Assembly: GCA_000442125.1 (NCBI GenBank)
Contig: KE546973.1
Span: forward strand, 558,001 to 622,000
From: Opeltia flavorubescens
Lineage: Eukaryota > Ascomycota > Lecanoromycetes > Teloschistales > Teloschistaceae
Direction of reading: 5' to 3'
Length of the DNA: 64,000 bases
The position numbers and the translations under genes are program-made. Shown here piece after piece: positions 12,062-25,436 of the stretch; position 1 is the first letter of the stretch, and every line of letters starts with the position of its first letter. The notes beneath the pieces are model-generated. The model saw only the letters and a list, made by a program, of their open reading frames with translations. It did not search any database and was not told the origin of the DNA.

Positions 12062-12433
12062 TGAGCAGTCCGGGAATGTTACATGGTTTTTCGAGGCATT
12101 TCGACAACATGTTTTTTTACGGCGCTGTAGAAGGCGATATACCCCTTTTTCCATTGTTATTCGATATCCCTACGGACGCGAGCTCGACGAACACATTATA
12201 GGGAACGTCAGGTGACTGGATCAAAAGCGAGCGACGCCATGCTTTCATATTTAGTGACAGGCGAAGCATCTTATTACATGGTGATTAGGTTCTTGATTGA
12301 GCCGTAGACACATAAGCAATACACTCTGCCTGCCTTATCTTCTTCGAAAATCCACCAACACATCTTCTTTACTTCTAGACGATAGCCGCTGAACTATTGA
12401 CCACTTCCCAGCCCAGCGAAGAAGTAAAATCAA
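12062..12433. other. Convergent intergenic region between MAD1 and PRP3
   Basis: About 370 bp between two converging genes. It should hold both 3' untranslated regions and terminators. Frames open through 12003-12215 overlap the last MAD1 exon and have no recognisable features. Confidence 0.5.
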
Positions 12434-14209
12434 TTACTTCACGCTCTTCGCCAAAGCCCACATACTCTCCATCTTTCCCCTACTCAACGCATCCCTCGCC
12501 TCGCTATCAGTCCCACAAACCTTGCTGCCCCACTTCCGAAACGCTCTCTGCTTCTCCTCCCCCTCCCAGATAATCTGGCACCGATTGCCCGCAAGATCTT
12601 TCAATACCCCCTTCTCATCTTCCGCTCGCAGCCACTGCGCCTCCGCCTCCTTATTCCCTTCCCTCACAACCGCATTCGGATGCGTGTTCTCCGTCCAGTC
12701 AATCCTCTGCATCATCAATTTGCGGTACGAGGCGATACTGTGAGCTCCACCTTCAACAATGACGAGATTGAGTTTCGGGTGCATGATCGTGACGCCGGTG
12801 AGGTTGTAATCCTTGGCATTTTTGTCGACTTTGAACCTATGTCTCGGGTTTGCCAGCGATTCAATTTTGTAAACAGTACATTGGATTCCCAGCTGTGCAT
12901 CTTTCTCCTGTTGCGTCTTTAATTTCTCGTGCTTTTGCTCCTTGGTCAGCTTGCGCTCTTCGTTCATTGTTTCGTGTTTATTGGCTCGGTCTGCGATTTC
13001 GCGGTTCACGCGGGCTTCGACGGCAGTGGGATCTTTGACGGCTTCTTCACCCAGCACGCGCATGAGGTTGGAGCGTTTGACTTTGGGGGGCTCGGGGGGT
13101 TCGAGGCCTAGTCGGACTTTGGCTTGTTGTTCTTTGAGATCCGCCATGCGGCGCTGGCGACGGATTTTCTTTTGTTCTCTCGAGGTCAGGTGCATAGGTT
13201 TCGGTGCTGGCATTTTGAGTTCTTGGGGTGGATTCAAGGCGACGGGGTGTTGGATGTAGTGTGTGATTATCGAATCGGAGGTATCAATTTTGGTTCCTCC
13301 CGGGATATCGAGAGAAGCGTAGGAGAGCCCCGTGACGAGAGCTTCGTCCCACCATTCGATTTCCGGAGGAGCCTCAACGAGGAAGGCTTTTTCCGTGTCG
13401 AGGTCTTCGTCGATGCCAGCTTTGCGGCTGGACTCTGCAATACGTTTTTTCATGGCTTCAAGTGCAGCTTGGCGCCGGAGAGCAGCAGCTTGCTGGATGT
13501 ATTTGCCTTTTTGGTTGAAGATGAGCTGTTTAGAGCCGCGGGAACGAAGGGTGGCGGTCTTTGCTCCTAGAGACGGATCGAAGTATGGATTATTCCGAGT
13601 CTCTTCGACGGAGGGCCCAGAAAGGTCGAGTTGATTTTTGGACTTGCCAGCTTTCGAGGGCTGTGCAGATGGAGATTCTGTTCGCCGATTTGCCATAGTC
13701 GTTGCAAAGGGTGCAGCTTTAGTCTTCGAGGATTTTGAATCTTGGCCCGAGTCTCCCATCAAGGCTGGATGAAGACCGACATCAAGGCCACCTCTTGCGC
13801 GTGATATGCCATCGTCGTATAGTGGAGATTGATATGCCGGCGGCGGGGCTGCCGTCCGTTGCGTAGCACTTGTCTTCCCGGCAGTTGCAGCAGCTACTCT
13901 CGCCCTCATCTCTTCGATACGCGAGCGAACCGCAGAACTCATTGTTGACGTTGAATTTGGTGCTGGTGACTGAGGTGCCGGAGAGGCAGCTCCTCCTCCA
14001 GTCTTTGATCCTTGAAGCTTTGCTGCCACTGCGGCGGCCTTTGCTCGTGCTTCCGCCATGATCTTGTTGATATCGGGCTTACCAGCCGCAGGGACTCCAT
14101 TGGTGGAAGGCGCTGGAGACCCATTGTTGGAGCGGATCCTCTTCTGATTGTTGTGCAAGTCATCTTCTGGATGAGGGCGTTTCAACCCAGGGGATGAAAC
14201 GTCTGTCAT
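12434..14209 (-). CDS. PRP3: U4/U6 snRNP splicing factor Prp3
   Basis: Prp3 is a U4/U6 di-snRNP protein that holds the U4/U6 duplex in the tri-snRNP, in the nucleus. A single exon encodes 591 residues. The N-terminal 190 residues are low complexity, with an Ala/Lys-rich segment (KIMAEARAKAAAVAAKLQ). The conserved PRP3 domain covers about residues 190-430, including NPYFDPSLG, EWWDEALV and REQKKIRRQRRMADLKE. The C-terminal domain of about 440-585 contains ANPRHRFKVDKNAKDYNLTG and CQIIWEGEEKQRAFRKW. The length is close to other fungal Prp3 proteins. It is divergent from RPA190 with 292 bp between the start codons, so the two probably share a promoter region. Confidence 0.93.
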   Translation of the reverse strand: MTDVSSPGLKRPHPEDDLHNNQKRIRSNNGSPAPSTNGVPAAGKPDINKIMAEARAKAAAVAAKLQGSKTGGGAASPAPQSPAPNSTSTMSSAVRSRIEEMRARVAAATAGKTSATQRTAAPPPAYQSPLYDDGISRARGGLDVGLHPALMGDSGQDSKSSKTKAAPFATTMANRRTESPSAQPSKAGKSKNQLDLSGPSVEETRNNPYFDPSLGAKTATLRSRGSKQLIFNQKGKYIQQAAALRRQAALEAMKKRIAESSRKAGIDEDLDTEKAFLVEAPPEIEWWDEALVTGLSYASLDIPGGTKIDTSDSIITHYIQHPVALNPPQELKMPAPKPMHLTSREQKKIRRQRRMADLKEQQAKVRLGLEPPEPPKVKRSNLMRVLGEEAVKDPTAVEARVNREIADRANKHETMNEERKLTKEQKHEKLKTQQEKDAQLGIQCTVYKIESLANPRHRFKVDKNAKDYNLTGVTIMHPKLNLVIVEGGAHSIASYRKLMMQRIDWTENTHPNAVVREGNKEAEAQWLRAEDEKGVLKDLAGNRCQIIWEGEEKQRAFRKWGSKVCGTDSEARDALSRGKMESMWALAKSVK

Positions 14210-14501
14210 TCTGAATATCTAGCGAATTGACAGAGTACGTGGGTGATTTACTTACGTCTTCAGTGGGAAGAGTATGAGTAGTAAACAGATTTTGAGCCGA
14301 TATTCTTGCCTGGATAAGTAATGTGAGTGTGGATTGAGGATTGGAGAAAATGAAGTTGCTTTCGGCTTGGCATTTCTCACCGCCCACAGAAGCGCGGATA
14401 TTTTGCCGCGAGGTTTTGATACGCAACTTCGAATTTCCGAGGGTTCACAGTGAGCTCGTAATGCAAGATAATCGTGTGTGACATGGCTTGGCAAAAGCAA
14501 G
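14210..14501. promoter_or_regulatory. Shared divergent promoter of PRP3 and RPA190
   Basis: Only 292 bp separate the two ATGs, so both promoters must lie here or overlap. One gene serves splicing and the other rRNA transcription, which would suit common growth control. No specific element was identified; this is inference from layout. Confidence 0.5.
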
Positions 14502-17500
14502 ATGAACATCTCTCAACCTATTGCTTCCCATATCGGAAGCGTAGACTTTGGGTTCCTCTCTTCAGAAGAGATCAAAGCCCTTTCGGTCAAGAAGATTGTC
14601 AACTCCACCACCTTCGATACTCTACTGCATCCAGTCCCAGGTGGACTATACGACACAGCCCTAGGCGCTTGGGGCGATAACTCGTAAGCTGAATTCTGGC
14701 GAATCGGGAGGATGTAGTATAGAATGAATTGCACTGATCATTGGGACCAGCTGTGCAACATGCTTCTTGAACAAGTACCAATGTCCGGGACACAGCGGTC
14801 ATATCGAGCTGCCTGTGCCGGTATATCATGTTACATTCCTGGATCAGTTGCTTATTTTGCTTCGTGGAAAGTGCGAATTTTGTGGTTTCCTTAAACTTGC
14901 ACCCGTGCACATCAGCCGGTTTGCTTGTAAATTAAATCTTGTCAACCATGGCCTCATCAAAGAAGCGCAGGAAATTGACGATATTCTCTCAACGCCAAAG
15001 ACGTCATCAAGTCGGATGACAAACGGCGTCGATGCGCATGAAAACTCCAGTGACGAGAGCAATAGCGAGGAAGACGACATATCGGAAAAGTTGAACGACT
15101 TTGTCAGGCGTGCGATCAAAAGGGCAAATCATAAATATGGCGAAGAGAACAACACAACCAGTAAGCTCGGGGCTATTGCTGAGCATAGGCGTCTCCTTGT
15201 CAAGGACTTTCTGAGTACCATTGCAAAAACCAAAGCATGCGGTCGTTGTAAAGGGTATGTGAATTTGCCCAATGATGATATCAATTTTGTTCATTCCATA
15301 ACTGTAGGATATCGCGTAACTTTCGTAAAGATCGATATAGTAAGATATTCCGGAAGCCACTGAACAAAAGGGACAAGGCCAAGAATGTGCAGATGGGACT
15401 TAAGGCTTCAAATCCTTTAATCAAAGCTCTTGAAAGGCGAAAGGCTGAGCGAAAGCAAGAGCGGGAAGACCGTGAAGTTGACGAGGGCATCGTACCGGAT
15501 ATCGACGATGTTACATCTGATGAAAGTGAAGATGTGGAATCGTTGGGTAGTGAAAATGATGTTATCGTAGCTTCGGCCCCTGAAAAAAGGTCAGCTAGTT
15601 CTCGCACAAAAGACAAGTCGAGGAAAGAGGACGTCCTGGATGAATATGTCAATGCACAAGAGGTCTATGCTGCAATTTCTGAACTCTTTGAGAAGGAAAG
15701 GGAGATTTTTCGCCTAGTGTATTGCCCACGAGACACCCGATACTCTAGGCCGCCTCAAGCAGACATGTTTTTCATGAAAAACCTCCTGGTGCCACCAAAT
15801 AAATTTCGACCTGAAGCAAAGACGGGGGAGGGAGAAATTGCGGAGTCGCAGGACAACGGCCTGTATAAAGCCATTTTACAGGCTTGTAATCAGCTGAACC
15901 AAATCAGAAAAGAAATGGAGGGCATCCCTTCGCCGGATTCTCGCCACAGGGGGTTTATAGATTTGCAGAATGCTTGGGTACGTTTACAGGACACGGTGAA
16001 CGCTTTGGTTGATCGTGATCGGAATCCTGTTCAGGGACCAGCTGGGAGGCAAAACGAGGAGGGCATCAAGCAAAAGTTGGAAAAGAAGGAGGGTCTGTTC
16101 AGAAAGAACATGATGGGCAAGCGAGTCAATTTCGCAGCGAGAAGTGTCATCTCTCCGGACCCAAACATTGAAACCAACGAAATCGGAGTGCCCCCTGTCT
16201 TCGCCAAAAAGCTTACCTACCCTGAGCCGGTGACAAACCATAGTTTCTATGAGTTGAAGCAAGCTGTCATCAATGGTGTTGAGAAATGGCCCGGTGCAGC
16301 CGCCATCGAAAACGAGAATGGACAGGTTATAAATCTGCGAATCAAGAATCTTGAAGAAAGGCAAGCGTTAGCAAATCAACTTTTGGCACCTTCAAGTGTG
16401 AGCTTCAACGGTGCCCGGAATAAGAAAGTTCACAGGCACTTGAACAATGGCGATCTAGTTATCATGAATCGTCAACCGACGCTCCATAAACCTTCAATGA
16501 TGGCTCATCGTACCAAGATTCTACCTGGAGAGAAAACCATACGTATGCATTATGCCAATTGCAACACATACAATGCCGATTTTGATGGCGATGAAATGAA
16601 TATGCATTTCCCTCAAAATGAACTTGCACGATCGGAGGCCTTGCTTATTGCAGATACAGATCATCAATACCTTGTTGCTACTTCAGGAAAACCGCTGCGT
16701 GGCCTGATCCAAGATCACATATCCATGGGCGTATGGCTAACGAATCGTGACACACTCTTTACCCGAAGTGATTACCACCAGCTCCTCTATGGTAGCTTAA
16801 GGCCTGAAAATAATCATACAGTGACCGGACGAATTACGACTATTACTCCGGCCATCCTCAAGCCGCGAGCAATGTGGACGGGCAAGCAGGTTGTGACGAC
16901 GATATTGAAGAACATCACCCCGGATGACCATCCCGGATTGACATTGCTGGGTAAATCCCAAACGTCTGGCGAGCGATGGGGTGTTGGATCCGAGGAAGAC
17001 GTGGTTCGTTTTCAGAACGGTGAATTACTCACGGGAATTCTGGATAAAGCCCATTTAGGACCTAGTGGAGGAGGATTTATCCATTCGGTCTATGAATTGT
17101 ACGGCCACGTCATCGCTGGCCAGCTACTCAGTATCCTCGGTCGCCTTTTGACTAGGCTACTAAGCATGCGAGCCTTTACCTGCGGGATGGACGACCTAGA
17201 CCTCACAGCTGAAGGAGAATATACCCGCCGACAGGAATTGAAGAAAGCTGATACTATTGGACTGGAGGTCGCAACCAAATATGTGACGCTGGATGAGGAT
17301 AGACCTGAAAAGCTGCAGAAGGAGCTCTGCAAGCGTTTACAGGATGTTCTGCGAGATGATGAGAAGCAAGCTGGGCTAGACAGTGTCTTCAATTCCAGGA
17401 CTGCAGTGCTGTCTTCCGAAGTCACCAAAGGCTGCCTCCCATCTGGATTACGAAAGCCATTCCCTAGGAATCAGATGCAAACCATGACGACATCAGGCGC

Positions 17501-19808
17501 AAAGGGATCAGCGGTAAACGCCAATCTAATATCTTGTAATCTTGGTCAGCAAGTCCTCGAAGGACGGAGAGTCCCTGTCATGGTAAGCGGCAAGACTTTA
17601 CCGTCCTTTCGGCCTTTCGATACCAAAGTCCGGGCTGGTGGCTATATAACAGACCGATTTTTGACCGGTGTCAAGCCTCAGGAATATTATTTCCATGCAA
17701 TGGCTGGACGCGAAGGATTGATAGATACCGCTGTCAAAACATCGCGCTCAGGTTATTTGCAGCGTTGCATAATTAAAGGGATGGAAGGCTTGAAAGCACA
17801 ATACGATAGCTCCGTCAGGGATGCTGATGGATCAATAGTCCAATTCCTCTACGGGGAGGATGGACTTGATGTTACAAAGCAAAAGCATCTCACTGATTAC
17901 AAATTTCTGGCCGAGAATTATCTATCAGTTGTCGCACAGCTTAACATGAGAGAAGAATTTGCGAAGCTTAAGGATATCGGGGCAAGCGATTGGAATAAAA
18001 GGGCAATGAAATCTGTGAAGAAGACTGGGGATATTGGAGCAATGGATCCAGTTCTTGCCATTCACAATCCTGGAGCGGTCTACGGAAGCACATCAGAGAC
18101 ATTTGCTGCCAGTTCGAAAGAATATTGCGAGAGGAATCCACATAACCTGATCCGGGATAAAAAGAATAAGGAGAAGACGGCCGACTCGATGATCTCGAAG
18201 CGGACGTTCCAAACTCTCATTGATACCAAGTACATGAAATCGGTCGTCGATCCCGGAGAAGCAGTGGGCATTGTTGCCGGGCAGTCGATCGGTGAGCCGT
18301 CAACTCAGATGACGCTGAACACCTTTCATTTAGCCGGACATTCCGCCAAGAATGTTACGTTGGGAATACCTCGGCTTCGAGAAATCGTCATGACAGCCAG
18401 TAGATCCATCTCGACACCGACAATGACATTGCACCTGATTGGAGAGCTTGATGAAAACGCTGGAGATAGGTTCGCCAAGCTTATCACCAAGCTTTCGTTA
18501 GCCGAGGTTGTAGATAATGTTAGTATCACCGAGAAAATTGGTAAAGGAATTGGGTACGAAATAGCAAAGTCTTATAGCATAAGGCTCGAGCTTTTCCCCT
18601 CGGATGAGTACATGGAAACGTACGCCATCGAGACCAGTGATGTGTTAAGAGCCATCGAGTTGCAGCTGATACCGCAGCTGATGAAAGCAATGAAAAAGGA
18701 GTTCACCCGGAAAGGCGACGGGAATCTCGTAAAAGCTAGCGAATCTCTGCCAGAGGTTGGGAAATCTTCTGGTGTTATTCAAGATGCACCGTCTAGACTT
18801 GAAGCTGAACAAGAAGGCGGCGAAGACGACATGGATGATGATGGAGATGATGATGCGACGAACAACAAGCAAAAACAAAACCAATCAGAAGCAATATCGT
18901 ACAGCGCTCCGGACGACGAAGAAGAAGCCATCACAAAAAGAGCTCAACGCCAGTCCACCCCCCTATTGGATGTGGATGACGAAGAGAATGAACACAAGCT
19001 CACCAAGAGTGGTCAGGTCTCTGAAGCGGCACCGTCAGAGGCAGGATCAGGCGACGATACAGATGACGAGAGCGAAAAGACAAAGATGGAAAACATCGAG
19101 GAACGTATACGCAACAACCACCCCTATATCACACGCTTCGCCTTTGACCAGCAGAAAGGCTCGTGGTGCGAGATAAGCCTCGAATACGATGCTGCTGTGG
19201 CTAAAATCTTGGTTCTCCCAATTCTTGAATCGTGTTTGCATAAGTCCGTCATCAAATCCATTGAAGGCATTGGCTCCGCTACATACAGTTCCGACAGGGT
19301 TCCAGGAACCGATGCGGTCCAGAGACTCGTCATGACTCAGGGGGTCAACCTGAGAGCTATGCACCAGTATCAGTCGATCATCAATCCTCACAAGATATTC
19401 ACCAATGACATCAGTGCCATGCTTGAGTTCTATGGCGTTGAGGCGGCCCGTAGTACCATTATTCGTGAGATGGACAGCGTGTTCAAAAGCCACAGCATCA
19501 CGGTCGACATGCGGCATCTGAATTTGATAGCAGATTTCATGACAAGGGGGGGTGGGTTTTCACCATTCAATCGCATGGGAATTAGGGATGCGGTCAGTCC
19601 GTTCATGAAGATGAGTTTCGAGACAACCTTGTCATTTGTGGCAAGTGCGGTGTTGGAAGGCGACTGGGACACACTTGATGGACCGAGTGCGAGGATTGTA
19701 GCAGGTCGTTTAAGCAAGGTTGGGACAGGATCCTTTGATATTTTAATGCCACTCATGGAGGGAGGAAAAGCAAAGGAACAGAATAAAATGGAGATAGATG
19801 GGCCTTAA
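14502..19808 (+). CDS. RPA190: RNA polymerase I largest subunit (Rpa190)
   Basis: The catalytic subunit of Pol I, which makes the 35S pre-rRNA in the nucleolus. Three exons (14502-14683, 14751-15254 and 15308-19808) give 1728 residues, near the yeast length of 1664. The N-terminal clamp has the zinc site CATCFLNKYQCPGHSGHIEL. The active-site loop NADFDGDEMNMHFP is near residue 651, with all three catalytic aspartates. The trigger-loop and bridge-helix region is seen at GIVAGQSIGEPSTQMTLNTF. An acidic Asp/Glu-rich insert at about residues 1170-1260 is typical of Pol I, as is its variable length. The protein ends in the conserved jaw/cleft region (RMGIRDAVSPFMKMSFETT). Choosing Pol I over Pol II rests on the missing heptad tail, the acidic insert and the MNISQPIASHIGSVDFGFLS start. 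Intron phases 2 and 2 both restore codons. Confidence 0.95.
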
Positions 19809-20089
19809 ACCGTGAAAGCGAATTTATATACATATTTTTGGTTCACAACGAACCTCGTAAAAGCATGCCTAAATTGCACCCAACTCAATGCAGTCGCTGT
19901 GGAAAGAAGGACCGACATGCGTGGATAACTAGTCGAGGACGGACTGAGCTAAGCTGCGTTAGGCAGCTCATATATGTCGGCTGATGTCATTCCTCATTAT
20001 TGGTGACATCTCTTCGCAAGCACCAAAATTTTGGACACAATGAGGCAAGATCGTTGGTGCTAGTGAGTCTGGAAATACTTCGTACAGAG

Positions 20090-23000
20090 ATGAGCAAAAG
20101 GCAATTCAAGTCCCAGGCATCTAGTAGCCGGGCAGTCTCTGGAGCCTTCGCCCCTCAAGATGGCTCTCTTGGGGCGTTTGGCAGAGGGTTCGGTGCTGTT
20201 CCTTCTTCGCCGTTATCATATGTCTACGAGCCTCCAGACTTGAGTACCATATCAGAGCCAAATATAGTGGTGTCCTTCAAGAATGTCCAGAAGAAAGATA
20301 GCACCACCAAAGCCAAGGCGTTGGAGGAATTACATAAATATGTATCGGGGCTAGATCCTAAGGAAGGGCTTGAAGATGCCGTACTGGAGCCTTGGGTGAG
20401 TATTTTGGGATTCATCGATTGTGTGTTGGTAGTAATATGAGGTTAACGTAGATCAAAGTATATCCACGCACCTCCATCGATACTGCCCGCCGAGTTCGTC
20501 AGCTAGCCCATCAAGTTCAAGGCGCAATAGCCCACACCAGCGGAAAAAGATTTGCCAAAGTCATGCCTGATGTAGCAGGCCCTTGGCTGGCAGGAATATT
20601 TGATGGAGACAAAATGGCATCCAATGCCGCAAAAGAGTCGCTTAAGCAGGTCTTCTCGACTGAGGAGAAGATGAAAAATGTGTGGGCGGTGTACCTTGGA
20701 TCGATAATGGAGTACTGTAGCGATGCACTTTTCAAGGAGACTATCAAAACATTGAGCGATGAGCGGACGGTTAGCCCCGACGATGCTTTCGCCAAACATG
20801 CCAGAGTCGTTGCGGCTGCGATTCATGTTATGCGACATATCATAGGTATCTCACCATGCGGAGCTTGAAGTTTTCACCCCAAGAGGGAGCTCTGACCTTC
20901 AAGCAGACAATCTCTCGGAGGATGCGTTAGACAAGCGGCAGAGTACGCTCGAGGACTTTCTGAGACGGAAAGAGCTTTGGAAGCTTTCATCCCATTCCGA
21001 TCCTTCCGTACGGCGCGCTATATACAAATTGATCAACAGTTCAGTAATCAAGAAACCTTCGATGTTGAGCATGGAGATGATTAGCGATCATGTTTTGGTT
21101 TCAAGCTTATCAATTAGCCAGGCAACTTCAATCATTGATTACTCACGGGCTCTTGCTCGCTTGACCGAAAACGATCCGATAATATGGACTGATTATTACA
21201 AAGGTACCGGCAAGAAGTCCGCGAATAAACGTTTATGTCAATACCTCTCCCGTGGTTCCCAAGGTAGTTCGGCTACATGTTGGGATGAAATCAACACTCT
21301 CCTTCTACATGTACCTGAGTCTGTGCTTCTGTCCCCGCAGGACATCTCCGACCAAAGATATACCGTTTTTGAAGCACTTCGAGACGGGATAACAAATCGA
21401 GAAGAATCGAAGGCAAATCAACAAAGCGCATGGACTGCCTATTTGAATCTTGTCAAGCGCTTCTTATCTATTCAGGATATTAATCACGAACAGCTACTGG
21501 GAAGCACGGTCATGCCGATGCTGGTCCATTATATCACACCTTCTGGGAAAACTTCATCATGGACAGTATCCGCTTCTCAGTTATCGATCCTACTGGATGC
21601 CCTACGTATAGCCGTCACCTCTGAGGAAGTCGTGATAAACCAATGGCAAGACTTGTCCAAATCGTTGATTCGAGATATCCAAGCATCACTTCCAGAGCAA
21701 TCGAAGGACTTTGTCAAGTCTCAGGATGCAATATCAGCAAAAGTGAACCGATGGTACAACTTACAAGCCACTTTCCGAAGTACTGAGCTTGCGCAAGCGA
21801 TTGATACAGTCATGATAGACGCAACGAGGTCTGAAATAGAATCGGCTATCGCTTTACTCAAGTCCAGGAATGGGAAACCCTTTGGGGCGGCAAGTTTGCT
21901 AGAATCTGCCATTCGCTCGGTGCCGGATGCTCTATCAAGTCAGGACAGCCTCGTGAGCACACTATCAGACTTTATGGTGACTAATGTCCCTGATCTTCTC
22001 TTCTCCCCTTCTGGGCCATATCTCGTCAAGCTCTTATCTCAGCTCAGTAGTATAGTAGATGTCGATAAAACTTATCGAACCAGCCTCCAATCCGTTCTGA
22101 CAGCGCCCGGAAGTTCAGCGAAGACGACAGCACTGCAGAGTCTTTTGGCCTCCCCTTGTATTGCTCAATTAGTCAGGGATCAGGAGCTTCTCGCAAGTCT
22201 TATATCGAATCTGCAACAAGTCATCGACGAGGAAGAAAAAGAGGACGAAGTGTTCGGGACCGCGATAGCAAATTCTTATGCACCATCTCAACTTACTCAA
22301 GGTTTGGTTACCCAAATGTTCAAGAATCTATCGATTAAGGAGCATCAGTCAGCAAGTCTTCATCGCCTGGCGTCAGTAGCTCAGCTCAGACCGGACGTTC
22401 TCAAGGCCTACAATCAAGCCACAGACGGCTCTGCTCTACTGACGAGGCTGATATCGCTTACCGACTCATCTGATCGTGCTGTCTCAGAAGAAGCAAAACA
22501 TCTAAGCGACGTGCTCCAGGAAAACACTTCCACTGGCACTTCCAATGGAAATCAGGGAGTACCCCAGCTCATAAGGCGGAACCTTGATCGAGCAGACCAA
22601 GATGCTTTATCCATTAGATCACTCCTTGACCTTGCCTATAAGTCATTAGAGCAATGTGAAGAAAAGAACAAGGCGCCTCTGGTCACTAATCTACTCCCAG
22701 ATGAGTCTCGATGGAAGGCCGTGATGCAGCATATCTTCGGATTAAAGCCAAATCCTTCACTAGCTATTACGAACCCTTTAGCAACCGCCATTTCATTGAC
22801 AAAACCTTCAGTGGCTATTGGAACTTCCTCCCACGACAAGGCTGGTTATTCTGCTGCTTTTCGAATGTTTTCTTATACAAGCACCTTGATCCAAGCGACG
22901 GATATCCTTGCATCTACAACAGAAGACCACCAAATTAACACCTACAGATACCTCGCGCTCATGTTACAAATAATCAGCGATAATTTGAGTATTCCACAAG

Positions 23001-25057
23001 GAACTAAGCAGTATCACGAGTCCGAGGAAGAGATTGTCGACATTGTAAGTCAGACCCAGAAACTGATGGTCTCCTGGCTTGTGAATGGTACCACCGACTC
23101 CTCTGTCTCTGGCGTCTTGTCAAGGCTGCTACAAGACTCTGCTGGGATGTCGGTGGAGAGTTACTACAGCAGCCGAGCTCATATTTCCTTGGCAGCGGAG
23201 TTGACTGAGAATCATGCGAATTTACCGCATGATTTTGGATTTGACAATCTGAAATCCGTAAAGAATACCGCAGATATATTTGTCGGGATTGCTACGCTTT
23301 CGGCTGTCCAGGATCTTCCGACCTTGACCAGAACGTTCAATGAGCTCTTAGCTGCGGTGACTGGGGATGGTTTCAGCAAGCATTCGACCTCTTTAACCAA
23401 TACGATTATGTTGAACAGCATTCTGGGTAGGGAAGATTTCACCGATGTACTTCAGGGTATTCCCAAACAGCGTCTTATATACTTCGTGCAACACGCATGT
23501 GGCTTTCTTGTCCGATCCCGTCGTTCTGAATCGGGAACACGTGCAGCAAGTCTAGAACAGAACATCGCTGCAGAGTTGTTGCGTGCTCTAAGTCACATCC
23601 TACCTGCCCTCAAGGAGACGTACGGATCTTTTTGGAAAGATTGTATCGAAGTGCTCATGGAGCAATGGTCAACAGTAACTGAGGTGCCGGATGAAATGAT
23701 CCCTCTCATTCATGCCAGTCTCCGTTTGCACTCGGTTTTACTGAAGCTGACCTCCGGCGAATCCAACGAGGATCTGGAGGACGCGCTGGCAGAATTGAAG
23801 GCTACGGCATTGAGCTCGAGCATGGTCCATTTGCTGCAGGCACTCCAGGAGTATCCAGATAAATCGCATCAGCCTCGAAGAATGGTCAATGAACTGTTGG
23901 CAAGGCAGGTCTCCAAGATAAAGCATGATATCACCACTGCCAAGTCTTTCGATCTCTTCCCGACTCTTGCATCTGATTCTTTGTCATTGCAGGGGGCGGC
24001 TTATGAGCTGTTGCATGTTCAAATACCAAAGCAACAGGAGAATATCTCTTTGGAAAAAGCGCTGTCAAAGGATTACGTAGCTAAGCTACCCGAGGAGCTC
24101 CTTTCACTGATCATTGACGCTCCAACGACAGAATCTTTGGCCGATGCAGATTTCAAGCAATCCGTGCCAGCCTTTCTACAAAGCTATCTTGTTTGTTGGC
24201 AGCTGATATTCGACCACTGGGATGGTGCTTCGGATGCAGTCAAGAATGATTATGCCCATAACGTCAAGGAGGGGTCATACATCGATGGCCTACTTAGCCT
24301 GGCTGCCCAATTCCTCATTACTTCCCGTGTCAGACCAGTCGATGCGTCAAGATTTGAAATCGAGTCCTATACCTCAGGCATTGAGGTACCGGAGAAGGAC
24401 GTTCAGTGGCTGCTGATTCACCTTTATTATCTCGCACTCAAACACCTTCCAACTTTATCCAAAACATGGTGGAGAGACAACACCTCGCGACAGACCCAGA
24501 TATCCGTCGAGTCCTGGACTGAGAAACACATCTCCCCTATTGTCATCGCTTCGGAACTTTCGACCGTTTCCGCATGGATAGCTACTCGAGAAACAGACCA
24601 AGATCAACCGCTTACGGTCAAGATTTCCACCTCGACTCGCGAAATCACCGCCTCGATCCCTATTGACGAACAAGCAATGTCCATCGCCATCACCCTCCCT
24701 CCATCCTACCCGCTTTCTCGCGCAACAGTTTCCGGCCTCCACCGCGTCGGCGTCACGGAACAAAAATGGCGCAGCTGGATCATCACTACCCAGGGCGTCA
24801 TCAACTTCGCCGAGATAGGAGGTGGTGGCCAACTCATCGACGGGCTGATGGCGTGGCGCAAGAACGTCACAGCTACGCTCAAGGGACAAACGGAGTGCGC
24901 GATATGCTACAGTGTTGTCAGTGCGGATAGGCAGCTACCGAGTAAAAGGTGCGGGACATGTAAGAATCTGTTCCATGGGAGTTGTTTGTTCAAGTGGTTC
25001 CGGAGCTCGAATAGTTCGAGCTGTCCGCTTTGTAGGAATCAGTTTAGTTATGCTTAA
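20090..25057 (+). CDS. LTN1: E3 ubiquitin ligase listerin (Ltn1/Rkr1)
   Basis: Ltn1 ubiquitinates nascent chains stuck on 60S subunits in the ribosome quality-control complex. Three exons (20090-20395, 20452-20845 and 20907-25057) give 1616 residues, a usual length. The N terminus MSKRQFKSQASSSRAV and the block EPWIKVYPRTSIDTARRVRQ, formed across the first intron, are family hallmarks of the 60S-binding N domain. The middle is a long HEAT/ARM-like helical rod. The C terminus has an RWD-like region (VSGLHRVGVTEQKWRSWI) and then a RING-variant finger at about residues 1564-1616: CAICYSVV, CGTCKNLFHGSCLFKWF and CPLCRNQF. All eight zinc ligands are present. The start is the conserved ATG rather than the upstream in-frame ones. 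Confidence 0.94.
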
Positions 25058-25436
25058 CACGCAGTCGGTTAGCAGGTAGAATCCGGGTCTTTGGAAATGA
25101 ATATAGTAGCATTGAGCACTGCTTGGGAAATCCGGTCTGCTACTCGGGGTCTTCATGGTTTGGCAAAGGACAGATGGAAGGTACTTGGGGCTGGTATAGC
25201 GAAGTTTGATGTATTGGGACTTTGTCCAGACCAATGGTCGAGCTTTTCGCAAGGGTATCTTACAATCGCCGTGAATGCAACTTCTATATCTTTCAAAGTG
25301 ACCAACAGCCTCTACACACTTTCTTGCTCTACTTTCCCGTCCCTCATTCCATATAATCTGCGATAACTCGCCTTTCCCCAACCTCAGCGATCTGAAAAAT
25401 CCAACCCATCCCCCACTTCAACCTCAATAAAAAAAT
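25058..25436. other. Convergent intergenic region between LTN1 and the chitosanase
   Basis: About 380 bp holding the two 3' ends. A frame open at 25091-25366 has no features. Nothing else was seen. Confidence 0.5.

Noticed and set aside
12003-12215. Open frame after MAD1 that reads as a smooth 70-residue protein
   Set aside because: It overlaps the last MAD1 exon in another frame, other frames are open there too, and it has no recognisable motif.
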